Origin: Alicyclobacillus sp. SO9
GTDB taxonomy: Bacteria > Bacillota > Bacilli > Alicyclobacillales > Alicyclobacillaceae
Direction of reading: 5' to 3'
Length of the DNA: 64,000 nucleotides
Assembly: GCF_016406125.1 (NCBI RefSeq)
Contig: NZ_CP066339.1
Span: 4,092,001-4,156,000, forward strand
Of the stretch, positions 44,376 through 52,198 are shown one piece after another (position 1 is the first letter of the stretch; each line of letters starts with the position of its first letter). Made by a program: the position numbers and the translations under genes. The notes below the pieces were generated by a model that was given only the letters and a program-made list of their open reading frames with translations, had not been told where the DNA came from and made no database searches.

Positions 44376-45332
44376 ATGTCGGTAAACAGGACTAACCACT
44401 CTGGTCTTCTCACGTGGCTTAAGCGAAAATGGTCTCCACTTTCACTTGTGCTCATTCTCAGTGCTCTATTGGCTGGCGCTATTGTTGTCGGTACGCTACT
44501 GCAGCACACAGCCAGTTCATCCCAAAGCAGCGGACATTACAAGTTTGCCTCAGCAAGCAGTTCAAGCGCATCAGGGTCAGCAACAAGTTCCATTAGGCAT
44601 ACAGCTTCCAATGCCTCAGCAAATTCTATCGCTCAAAACGCGACTACAACAAACTCTGCCGCCGTAATAAAAACAGCGAATCTGACGGTGAAGTCGCTCC
44701 ACCCAGATGCAACCGCATCACATGTTAGAAATCTCCTTTCAAAAGCAGGCGGTTATATTCAAAATATGGAGACAAATACAGGACAAAAAGCCACAAGCGA
44801 CAATACAATTGTTAACATGACCGTCCGAGTACCAAGTGGACATTTTAATTCGTTTCTGAAAGAAATAAAGTCCACTGGGGCTGTTGAAAACTTTAGTCAA
44901 AGCGGACGCAATGTCACGCAACAAGCCAACAACCTGCAACTGCAGCTAAACCAGCTTCAAAGCGAAGCAACAGCTTATTCACGCCTATACAGTAAGGCTA
45001 AAACCATGAAGGATATGTTGCAAATTCAACAGTCGCTAACACAGGTGGACAGCCAAATCAATTCGGTAAAGCAACAAGTCCATCACTTGCACCAATCCGT
45101 CTCCTTCGGAACAGTCACAATTCATCTCGTTTCGAAGACCTCAGCAGCGGTGATAGAACAGAAGCCCATGTGGCATCCATTGCTGCAGTCGCTTCACTTT
45201 ATGAAGACATCGTTCTTTGGCCTAGTTACCTTCCTCTCGTGGATACTGCCTTGGGGCATATTATTCGGAATCGTCCTGTGGTTATGGACGAAATGGAAGC
45301 ACCGACAGAGCGGTAAGAATAAGTCATCCTAG
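44376..45332 (+). CDS. DUF4349-domain membrane protein
   Basis: 318 aa. N-terminal membrane segment (SPLSLVLILSALLAGAIVVG), a Ser/Ala-rich linker, then the DUF4349 domain with SKAGGYIQNMETNTG, VRVPSGHFNSFLKEIKSTG and a coiled coil (LQLQLNQLQSEATAYSRLYS). A C-terminal membrane segment (LSWILPWGILFGIVLWLW) is followed by a basic tail. Such proteins are often envelope-associated. The possible starts are TTG 44370, TTG 44373 and ATG 44376; the ATG is best spaced from AGGGGG. Confidence 0.82.
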   Translation: MSVNRTNHSGLLTWLKRKWSPLSLVLILSALLAGAIVVGTLLQHTASSSQSSGHYKFASASSSSASGSATSSIRHTASNASANSIAQNATTTNSAAVIKTANLTVKSLHPDATASHVRNLLSKAGGYIQNMETNTGQKATSDNTIVNMTVRVPSGHFNSFLKEIKSTGAVENFSQSGRNVTQQANNLQLQLNQLQSEATAYSRLYSKAKTMKDMLQIQQSLTQVDSQINSVKQQVHHLHQSVSFGTVTIHLVSKTSAAVIEQKPMWHPLLQSLHFMKTSFFGLVTFLSWILPWGILFGIVLWLWTKWKHRQSGKNKSS

Positions 45333-45537
45333 CCACGCAGACTAGGGAACACATGTCATTTGACTAGTCAGTTGTAACTATTGATATAGTTCCATAGTCA
45401 CTTAAATTACAATGTAATCAACTAATCCAAATGAGAGCTAAAACAGTCACTTCTGGTCTACCTCCTAACCCCTGCCCACGATAGAGTAGTTGTCGTAAAC
45501 AATATACTCGCTTACTTTGATTGAGGGGGAGACCAAA

Positions 45538-46419
45538 ATGAAAAAAGCTTTGTTAATTGCAGCAGCTGTACCTGCACTGTTTCTAGCAGGCTGCGGCACC
45601 ACATCAAACAGCACGAGCAATGCCAACCCATCGACGGCAGCAACGAATACAACTGCGAACACCAGCACCACAGCAGCAACGACAAAGAAAGCGGCCTTAT
45701 CCAAGCAATTAATTACTTTGACCATTTTACCTGGCGCCCACTTGGGAACAGACGGGAAACTTCACGACACATACATTCCAGCAGACTTTAAAGTCGTCCA
45801 GGGCGTACCCGTCACACTGAAGATTTACAACTATGACGACGGCGAACACAGCTTCACATCAAAGGCTCTTGGCGTCAACTTTCTTGTGAAAGGTTCAACC
45901 AAGAAAGGTGTAGCGAAGGTAAACACCTTTACTTTCACTCCGACCAAGGCAGGGAAAATGGATTGGCATTGCGCCATGAAATGCGACGGTGGCATGCAAA
46001 GCTACGCAATGACACATGACGGCTACATGAAGGGCGTTGTCGATGTCGTACCAGCCAACAACCAACAGTACATTGACTTGACCATTAAAGACGGTCTGAA
46101 ATATGCAGCAAAAGACGGTAAGCTTCATGACGCATATTCACCGACTGACTTCACCGTACAAAAAGGAATTCCGGTACATGTGACCGTGACGAACTACGAC
46201 ACAGGTGAGCACAGCATGACCTCTTCAACACTTGGCTTAAACCAGGTCATGAAGGGCGCGAAGAAAACTGGGGACCCGACAACCACGACCTTTACCTTCA
46301 CACCGACCAAAGACGGCACGTTCGATTGGCACTGTGCCATTTCCTGCGACGGCGGCATGAGCAGCTACTCCATGACGCACCAGGGTTATATGAAAGGTCA
46401 AATTAAGGTTGTCGGTTAA
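45538..46419 (+). CDS. Lipoprotein with two tandem cupredoxin-like domains
   Basis: 293 aa. The signal ends in lipobox LAGC (Cys near residue 20), then a Thr/Ser/Asn-rich linker. Two homologous domains follow (about 57-170 and 171-293). Each has an early His (GEHSFTS, GEHSMTS) and a C-terminal cluster, DWHCAMKCDGGMQSYAMTH and DWHCAISCDGGMSSYSMTH. The spacing C-x3-C-x3-M recalls the CuA site of cytochrome oxidase subunit II and N2O reductase, with Met in place of the usual His. This suggests an extracytoplasmic copper protein for electron transfer or copper handling. ATG 45538 follows GAGGGGGAG. Confidence 0.8.
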   Translation: MKKALLIAAAVPALFLAGCGTTSNSTSNANPSTAATNTTANTSTTAATTKKAALSKQLITLTILPGAHLGTDGKLHDTYIPADFKVVQGVPVTLKIYNYDDGEHSFTSKALGVNFLVKGSTKKGVAKVNTFTFTPTKAGKMDWHCAMKCDGGMQSYAMTHDGYMKGVVDVVPANNQQYIDLTIKDGLKYAAKDGKLHDAYSPTDFTVQKGIPVHVTVTNYDTGEHSMTSSTLGLNQVMKGAKKTGDPTTTTFTFTPTKDGTFDWHCAISCDGGMSSYSMTHQGYMKGQIKVVG

Positions 46420-46449
46420 GTCGGTTAAACTGGCAACTAGTTGAATCAT

Positions 46450-46465
46450 GCTGCCTTACGGCAGC
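46450..46465. repeat. Short hairpin after the cupredoxin gene
   Basis: GCTGCC-TTAC-GGCAGC forms a 6-bp stem-loop 31 nt after the stop, followed by TAAAA. It may help terminate transcription, but it has no T-tract. Confidence 0.4.
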
Positions 46466-46490
46466 TAAAAGGCCCAATGATACATGAACA

Positions 46491-46539
46491 CAAGGGGGCT
46501 GTCCCAAAAGGTTCTACACCTTTAGGGGCAGCCCCCTTG
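46491..46539 (+). terminator. Large hairpin at the left edge of the repeat array
   Basis: CAAGGGGGC (46491-46499) and GCCCCCTTG (46531-46539) form a perfect 9-bp outer stem. Inner pairings CCC/GGG and AAAGG/CCTTT extend it almost throughout. No T-tract follows. It may terminate the cupredoxin gene. It shares GGGGCTGTCCCAA with the opposite hairpin at 49.85 kb, in inverted orientation. Confidence 0.6.
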
Positions 46540-46722
46540 CCTCTATCACAGCACTCCGCCGCTGGGTCTCACCCCCCCACACCCAGCTACCGGCGGGCTG
46601 AGGGGACGCGGCTGGGGCAGTGGCTGGGGACGTGCGAGACGTGGCCGACCGTCGTAGATAAGCTCTTCTCGGATCGCTATTTCCCCATTTATACCGGAAT
46701 TCGACGAATTAAGCTCCTCCCG
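46540..46722. repeat. Left part of hairpin repeat array (module B0, interrupted by IS)
   Basis: A GC-rich stretch leads into a B-type module: GTAGATAAGCTCTTCTCGGA near 46655, TCGCTATTTCCCC, then GAATTCGACGAATTAAGCTC, broken at 46722 by the insertion sequence. The same module continues at 48682 on the other side. No convincing gene is present; short open frames arise from the repeats. Confidence 0.75.
46718..46722. repeat. Probable target-site duplication, left copy
   Basis: TCCCG immediately outside the left IS end is repeated at 48682-48686 outside the right end. In uninterrupted copies of this module the sequence occurs once, as CTCCTCCCGAGTGCTT. This supports duplication on insertion. Confidence 0.65.
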
Positions 46723-48681
46723 GAGACAGTCTATTAACAGGAGCTGTAAGGCTCCTGTTTTCCTTCGTTAGGGAATTTTTTCAAAGGAATTGGATGCAAA
46801 TGGTATATTTTTGGTTGTCAGTAACAGAAATCGTGGGATTTCCACTGTCAATCCCTCCATTTTTTACTCTCGCTTTCTTCTAAGAGCAGACGGGGGCCTC
46901 TAACGGTTTACAACGTTCCACCAGGGTCTTTACCATGACTTTGACGTTGACGACCATGGACGTAATTTTGACGTCAATTCGCAATTTCTTTCGGCCACGG
47001 GTTCGCGGTCTTTCGAGCCCGTGGTGGCGTTTCATCTCGTTATTGGTGCGCTCAATTTCGTACCGAGCTCGTAACGCCTCTTGCCCTTGCGCGCTCGCAT
47101 TATACTTCTTTGCCTCTTGCAGCAGTGCCCAATAGTCACTTACAAATACAGTGCGACCTTTGGCATGGTCGGTACACTGCCCACGTAGAGAACATTGTCC
47201 ACAAACTTGTTCGGCAAATCCATATTGCGAACCCTTAGATTTCTTAATGTGAGTCCTGCGAACCGATCTCTGCCCTTCAGGACACACGACCACGTCATCT
47301 TCCGGTAAATATGTGAAGTCCTCCGTTCGAAATGCCTTGCCAGAAGGGTTGGTGACTTTAGTCAATGGTGCGGTCAGATGAATGTGTAACCCGTTGACAA
47401 GTTTATCGCGATTCTCCCCGCTTCCGTAAGCTGCGTCTGCCACCACTTCCTTGGGGCGTTTGTCGAACTGCTCCACGACCGTCTTCACCACGTTTTCCAG
47501 TGTAACCCCATCCGCTTCATTACCAGGGATCGGCTCTGCATTGAGGACTAAGTGAGAGCTTGCAGATTCCACTACTTGCGTCTTGTCACCCAGAAACGCC
47601 AGCTTCTTGGATTTGTGCCCTATACGTACCTCTGGGTCATGGGCACTGACTACGCGGTCGGCGGGTTTCTCCTTTTGACCCAGTTCAGCGTATTGAAAGC
47701 CTCTATTCTGTGGTCCACTGCTGTCAGATGAACCGGATGAGTCCTCATCCTGTTCCTTTGAGTCCACATTTTCACGCAAAATGCGCAGCAGCACCTCGCA
47801 TTGTTGCTCTGCCGTCTCCTGTTCACTGGGGTCTTCCCATTTTGTAACCCCCTCGTCAGCCTCTGTGCGTTTCATCCATGCCACCAATCCAAACCCTAAA
47901 ACGCATAGGTTACTGAAGGCGAGATTCCTTTCAGTCCCCCGAACATCACGTTTGAGCTTGCGGAAGAACACCCCCACATCCATGTCTGCTTTCAGTTGTG
48001 CATAATGTGCTGGGCTCCTACGTTTCAGGTGACGTACAAGCTTTTGGGCAGCCTGTTGAATAAGCTCGTATGTACTTGGCGCGGCAACATTGGCATAGGT
48101 GTGGAACGCATCCACCAACCAACGGTCATCGTCTTGGCCCCACATACCGTGGTTTAGGGCTTGAGCAAGGATGTTCATATGACAGGCATGAAATATGTCC
48201 GCCCCAAGTCGACTCCTGTCTAATGCAATTGTGCTATGGTCAAATTTGGCGAGCGAAACCGGAACACCCAAGAATCGCTTGATAAAGATGTCACCGACGA
48301 TCTTTAATTCCATCTCTCGGTCGGAAATATTGTAGTATCGCTGTATGAGATGGATTTTCAGTTTCAACGACGGGGCGTAGGGGTGCTGGCCGAGCGGCGA
48401 GTACAAAGGAGCACACAGCTTATTTGCGAAGGAAAAGTCAATGTGTTTCGCCACCATATCCCAGAATGGGTGAGGTGGTATCGCCGAGTACACCATTAGG
48501 TCTTCGAAGGAAGCCTGCTCAAAGTTCTTGTACTTAACCCCGCTCATATCTCCAACTCCCGCTTGTTTTTTGATAATTCAATTATACACGAAAACAAGCG
48601 AATTATGGATAAATATCAAGATATAACGAGTTAAATTCAAAAATTGGAGACTCTTATCCTATCTAGTTCATCGACAGTCTC
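46723..48681 (-). mobile_element. IS1182-like insertion sequence (1959 bp)
   Basis: The ends read inward GAGACAGTCTATTAAC (left) and GAGACTGTCGATGAAC (right, from 48681 on the minus strand), an imperfect terminal inverted repeat with 13 of 16 matches. A single transposase gene fills it. TCCCG flanks both sides. The target module is split but otherwise intact on both sides. A hairpin ACAGGAGC/GCTCCTGT followed by TTTTCC lies just inside the left end and could block read-through from outside. Confidence 0.85.
46880..48547 (-). CDS. IS1182-family DDE transposase
   Basis: 555 aa. The N-terminal DUF772-like region (PSLKLKIHLIQRYYNISDRE, FDHSTIALDRSRLG) is followed by WLVDAFHTYANVAAP (first catalytic Asp), VVADAAYGSGENRDKLV (second Asp) and RYEIERTNNEMKRHHGLERP (catalytic Glu). 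A C-rich segment (CPEGQRS ... CGQCSLRGQC) sits before the last motif. The layout matches IS1182. ATG 48547 follows GGAGTTGGAGAT. The frame is intact, so the element may be active. Confidence 0.9.
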   Translation of the reverse strand: MSGVKYKNFEQASFEDLMVYSAIPPHPFWDMVAKHIDFSFANKLCAPLYSPLGQHPYAPSLKLKIHLIQRYYNISDREMELKIVGDIFIKRFLGVPVSLAKFDHSTIALDRSRLGADIFHACHMNILAQALNHGMWGQDDDRWLVDAFHTYANVAAPSTYELIQQAAQKLVRHLKRRSPAHYAQLKADMDVGVFFRKLKRDVRGTERNLAFSNLCVLGFGLVAWMKRTEADEGVTKWEDPSEQETAEQQCEVLLRILRENVDSKEQDEDSSGSSDSSGPQNRGFQYAELGQKEKPADRVVSAHDPEVRIGHKSKKLAFLGDKTQVVESASSHLVLNAEPIPGNEADGVTLENVVKTVVEQFDKRPKEVVADAAYGSGENRDKLVNGLHIHLTAPLTKVTNPSGKAFRTEDFTYLPEDDVVVCPEGQRSVRRTHIKKSKGSQYGFAEQVCGQCSLRGQCTDHAKGRTVFVSDYWALLQEAKKYNASAQGQEALRARYEIERTNNEMKRHHGLERPRTRGRKKLRIDVKITSMVVNVKVMVKTLVERCKPLEAPVCS

Positions 48682-49848
48682 TCCCGAGTACTTATTCAGT
48701 CCCCGCACCCCCCTTTCCCATACCTCCGCCGTCGATAAGCTCTTCTCGGATCGCTATTTGCTGCTTCTACCCCCAAATGTTGAAGATAAGCGTTTCTCAA
48801 ACGCTTATCCTCCACCCCATCACGAGCGGCCAGACCTGCGCCCCATCTACCACCGCACTGGGCTACCGGCGGGCTGGCGAGACGTGGCTGGGAACGCCGA
48901 TAAGCTCCTCTGGGATCGCTATTTCCCCATCTATGCCGGAATTCGACGAATTAAGCTCCTCCCGAGTGCTTATTCGGTCCCCGCACCCCTCTTCCCCATA
49001 CCTCTGCCGTCGATAAGCTCTTCTCGGATCGCTATCTGCTGCTTCTACGCCCAAATGTTGAAGATAAGCGTTTCTCAAACGCTTATCCTCTACTCCATCT
49101 CGAGCGGTCAGACCTGCGCCCCATCTACCACCTGCACTGGGCTATCGGCGGGCTGGCGAGACGTGGCTGGGAACGTCGATAAGCTCTTCTCCGATCGCTA
49201 TCTGCTGCTTCTACCCCCAAATGTTGAAGATAAGCGTTTCTCAAACGCTTATCCTCCACCTCATCACTAGCAGCGAGACAGGGGCCCCATCTACCACCGC
49301 ACTGGGCTACCGGCGGGCTGGCGAGACGTGGCTGGGAACGCCGATAAGCTCCTCTGGGATCGCTATTTCCCCATCTATGCCGGAATTCGCCGAATTAAGC
49401 TCCTCCCGAGTGCTTATTCGGTCCCCGCACCCCTCTTTCCCATACCTCCGCCGTCGATAAGCTCTTCTCGGATCGCTATTTGCTGCTTCTACCCCCAAAT
49501 GTTGAAGATAAGCGTTTCTCAAACGCTTATCCTCCACCCCATCACGAGCGGCCAGACCTGCGCCCCATCTACCACCTGCACCCAGTACCGGCGCTGCGAA
49601 CGTGCGAGACGTGGCCGGCCGTCGATAAGCTCCTCTCCGATCGCTATCTGCTGCTTCTACCCCCAAATGTTGAAGATAAGCGTTTCTCAAACGCTTATCC
49701 TCTACTCCATCACTAGCAGCCAGACCGGGGCCTCCATCTACCGCCTGCACCTGGACAATCACCGACACGAGCCCCGGCGGTGGGTCTGGGCCACCCCCTC
49801 ACCGCACCCGGTTGCTTGAGCCGGCTGCTAGGACCCGTGATGATAAAA
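48682..49848. repeat. Non-coding higher-order hairpin repeat array
   Basis: Two module types alternate. Module A holds GATAAGCTCNTCTCNGATCG, then the perfect hairpin GATAAGCGTTT-CTC-AAACGCTTATC. Module B holds GATAAGCTCCTCTGGGATCG followed by GAATTAAGCTCCTCCCGAGT and GCTTATTCGG. Counting the interrupted copy, the order is B-A-B-A-A-B-A-A. The perfect hairpin occurs five times (48785-48809, 49063-49087, 49229-49253, 49507-49531, 49675-49699), at spacings 278, 166, 278 and 168 bp. GC-rich linkers (GGCGAGACGTGGCTGGGAAC) separate modules. Open frames across it are by-products of the repeats. I cannot assign it to a known class. Confidence 0.8.
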
Positions 49849-49880
49849 GGGGCCGTCCCTTTAATGTTGGGACAGCCCCT
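49845..49880 (-). terminator. Hairpin at the right edge of the array; terminator of the MFS gene
   Basis: GGGGCCGTCCC (49849-49859) and GGGACAGCCCC (49869-49879) pair with one mismatch. On the minus strand the hairpin is followed by TTTTATC, the form of an intrinsic terminator for the MFS gene ending at 49971. On that strand it begins GGGGCTGTCCCAA, the same as the left-edge hairpin on the plus strand. Confidence 0.65.
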
Positions 49881-49970
49881 GCGATGTTTAGTTCGTCTCA
49901 TGAGACAAAAGCGTCAGACGGAAAGATCCACGAGATGCTGGTTTTGGACTCATTTCAAGCAGCCAGACCA

Positions 49971-51566
49971 CTATACAAGAGTGGCAGCCTCCGAAGTGCC
50001 GTCTTTGCTTCCTTGCTGTGGTCTGTTTCGATAAATCTTTACAATCAAAATACAGAACAGACTTGCGATGGAAATCCAAAATGCTGACCAGTACAAGTGG
50101 TGAAATCCTACCTGACCCGCCGCCAGCAGCGCTTGGGAAACTGCATGTCTGATGGGAAGACTCGGAATTTTGTCAATTTGACCCGAAATAGAACCAAAAC
50201 CGCTGACATGGTTCATCCGATTTAATTCACTGGTTGGGATTTGACTCGGCGAAATTCCGACGGATTTCAGGTTTTGCATCAATTTCTCAGGAAACAAAGC
50301 CATCCCCCTCGTCAAGAATCCCGCGTAGATTGTCGGCCCCAATGTGAGCCCTATTTCCCGCACCAAAGATAACATGCCTAAAGCTGTTGATTTGTTCTGA
50401 GGCACCTTTTCCGTAATCAGGAAGTTCAGCGGTGCACCAAGGGTAACTCCGACACCAAGACCGACAAGGCTGCTTGCTACTACCATTTGCCACGTTGTAT
50501 GAACCCATAAGGGAAACAGTATCGAGCCAATTGCTGCCGCCACAGCTCCGAATGCCAGCGTCACAATCGGCCCCCTCTTATCCATAAACGCTCCGCCGCC
50601 CATAGCCCCTACACCTGATGCCAAAGCCATAGGTGTGTACCAGTACCCAGCTTGACTCGAAGGCCAGCCGAGAATGACCTGAATGAAAGCTGGCAGGAAT
50701 ATTACTGAAGACAAGAGCAGGCCCGACATGAATCCAATAAGAAGTGTCCAGCGCAACTCACTTTGCCTAAGCAGTGACATAGGAACCAGAGAATCTCTGC
50801 CCTTTTTGTCAATTCTGTTTTCGTACCACAAAACGATGACAAGGAGCAAGACGCCAATGCCTGCGTACGCCCACACATTTGAGTTGCCAAGGTTGTGCAG
50901 GAGATGCGCGCCTTTGAGATTCGTGAGTCCATACATCAGACCCAAAACACCAAGAGACATAAGGATAATACCAATTTTATCAAGCGATCCCGTTCCTTCA
51001 GCCTTACTTTCCTCCAACCCGCGCGCACCCCAAATAACAAGCAGGACAGCAATCGGGACATTAATCCAGAACAGCCAATGCCAGTCGTGCGTGGCACTAA
51101 GAATAAAAGACCCAATGTTTGGTCCGAGAATAGCAGAAATGCCATTCATTCCTCCTACCATGCCTAAAGCTCGACCCTGTTTCTTCACAGGTACTGTAGC
51201 AACGATATACCCGTTGGCAATCGGGAAAATCCCTCCGCCGCCAAGAGATTGCAACACGCGGCTCAGTAGAATCACCACAAAACTGTGGCTTAATGCCACA
51301 CACATCGACCCTGCACCAAACAAGGCAATGCTGAGCAGAAACATTTTCTTCCTTCCATATTTATCCGAAAACTTTGACATGATTGGAACGCTGATGGCCA
51401 GACCCAGCGTGTAGATTGTGATAAGCCATGCACCCCAACTTGCACTCACCTTGAAAGAATGAACCAGGGTGGTCAAAGCGGAGCTCATAATTCCGTTATC
51501 CAACCCCCCCATAAACACTCCAATTGCAAACAAAGTCAATGCCGTACTCTGTTTATTGCGCGTCAC
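49971..51566 (-). CDS. MFS drug transporter, DHA2 (EmrB/QacA-like) type
   Basis: 531 aa with about 14 membrane segments. LDNGIMSSALTTLV is motif D1-like, and SKFSDKYGRKKMFLLS is motif A. GMVGGMNGISAILGPNIGSF is motif C of antiporters. It is probably a proton-driven exporter of drugs or metabolites. AGGAGG is too close to ATG 51572 and well spaced for GTG 51566. A strong promoter and a 26-bp palindrome upstream show tight regulation, but no regulator gene is adjacent. Confidence 0.9.
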   Translation of the reverse strand: MTRNKQSTALTLFAIGVFMGGLDNGIMSSALTTLVHSFKVSASWGAWLITIYTLGLAISVPIMSKFSDKYGRKKMFLLSIALFGAGSMCVALSHSFVVILLSRVLQSLGGGGIFPIANGYIVATVPVKKQGRALGMVGGMNGISAILGPNIGSFILSATHDWHWLFWINVPIAVLLVIWGARGLEESKAEGTGSLDKIGIILMSLGVLGLMYGLTNLKGAHLLHNLGNSNVWAYAGIGVLLLVIVLWYENRIDKKGRDSLVPMSLLRQSELRWTLLIGFMSGLLLSSVIFLPAFIQVILGWPSSQAGYWYTPMALASGVGAMGGGAFMDKRGPIVTLAFGAVAAAIGSILFPLWVHTTWQMVVASSLVGLGVGVTLGAPLNFLITEKVPQNKSTALGMLSLVREIGLTLGPTIYAGFLTRGMALFPEKLMQNLKSVGISPSQIPTSELNRMNHVSGFGSISGQIDKIPSLPIRHAVSQALLAAGQVGFHHLYWSAFWISIASLFCILIVKIYRNRPQQGSKDGTSEAATLV

Positions 51567-51591
51567 ATACATGCCTCCTTCAGGCTACTAG

Positions 51592-51699
51592 ATAATTAAT
51601 CGATTTCGATTAATTATATTCGATTATCCGTTTCAATAATACTTCCCGCCCCATCCATTAGTCAACATCGATTATAATATATAGTATAATTTTAGACAA
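51592..51699 (-). promoter_or_regulatory. MFS gene promoter and palindromic operator
   Basis: On the minus strand TTGTCT (51694-51699), a 17-bp spacer and TATAAT (51671-51676) make a near-consensus promoter. A perfect palindrome of 12-bp arms ATAATTAATCGA and TCGATTAATTAT around TT lies at 51592-51617 in the 5' untranslated region. Additional TCGATTA copies occur at 51620-51627 and beside the -10. This looks like a cooperative repressor site of TetR or MarR type. Confidence 0.75.
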
Positions 51700-51764
51700 A
51701 ATAATACCCGACGCGGTCCACAACGGTACAAGTGGATTTTTTCCGCGGCGGGTATTGTTTGTAT

Positions 51765-52139
51765 TTAGTGATGATGGTGGTGAGAAGCCAGTCTTTCGGG
51801 AGCAATTTCTGTATCGAACGCACTCGCGTCTGGAATATCTGCCTTCCATGCATCATCCCATTTGGTTCCTGACTCGAGGTTCCAAAAACGAATACCTTTC
51901 TGTCTGGCAACTTGGTAAGAATGAGAGCAGAAGGTTGTCGGGGGCGCGATAACCACATCTACGTTGTGCTTAAGCATCTCCTGAACAACTGCAATCCTAC
52001 GACCTCTGACGGCCTTCACTCCTGGATTTTCCAACTCTGTTTGTTCCCCAGTTTCAGTATCTCTAATACGAATGACCGGTCCCTCAACCAAGGGGCGAAT
52101 CGTCGTGTTGTCCGTACCGATAACAGCCGCAATTTTCAT
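51765..52139 (-). CDS. NifX/NifB-like (FeMo-cofactor-binding fold) protein with His tail
   Basis: 124 aa. MKIAAVIGTDNTTIRPLVEG, a conserved N-terminal strand, and the VVQEMLKHNVDVVIAPPTTF pattern resemble the dinitrogenase iron-molybdenum cofactor family. The protein ends in a natural run of five His (ASHHHHH), a possible metal ligand. ATG 52139 follows AAAGGAG. The radical SAM gene lies 59 nt upstream on the same strand, suggesting a shared pathway. No nitrogenase genes are present. Confidence 0.65.
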   Translation of the reverse strand: MKIAAVIGTDNTTIRPLVEGPVIRIRDTETGEQTELENPGVKAVRGRRIAVVQEMLKHNVDVVIAPPTTFCSHSYQVARQKGIRFWNLESGTKWDDAWKADIPDASAFDTEIAPERLASHHHHH

Positions 52140-52198
52140 GTGTTGCATCTCCTTTACCCTATCCAAGATTACTGTTACATTGTCCCGTTGTGACTCCC

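Noticed and set aside
48644-49819. Several open frames of 70-208 codons across the repeat array on both strands
   Set aside because: They follow the repeat modules, change frame between copies, lack ribosome binding sites and give low-complexity products; they are by-products of the repeats.
48682-49848. Array read as a CRISPR
   Set aside because: Repeats are long, of two types, and spacing alternates near 278 and 167 bp with conserved linkers rather than unique spacers; no cas genes are in the window.
48682-49848. Array read as an integron attC cassette array
   Set aside because: No GTTRRRY/RYYYAAC core pairs at consistent positions, no cassette genes and no integrase nearby.
49895-49906. 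GTCTCATGAGAC palindrome near the MFS terminator
   Set aside because: It is short and lies beyond the stop codon of the MFS gene; nothing suggests a function.
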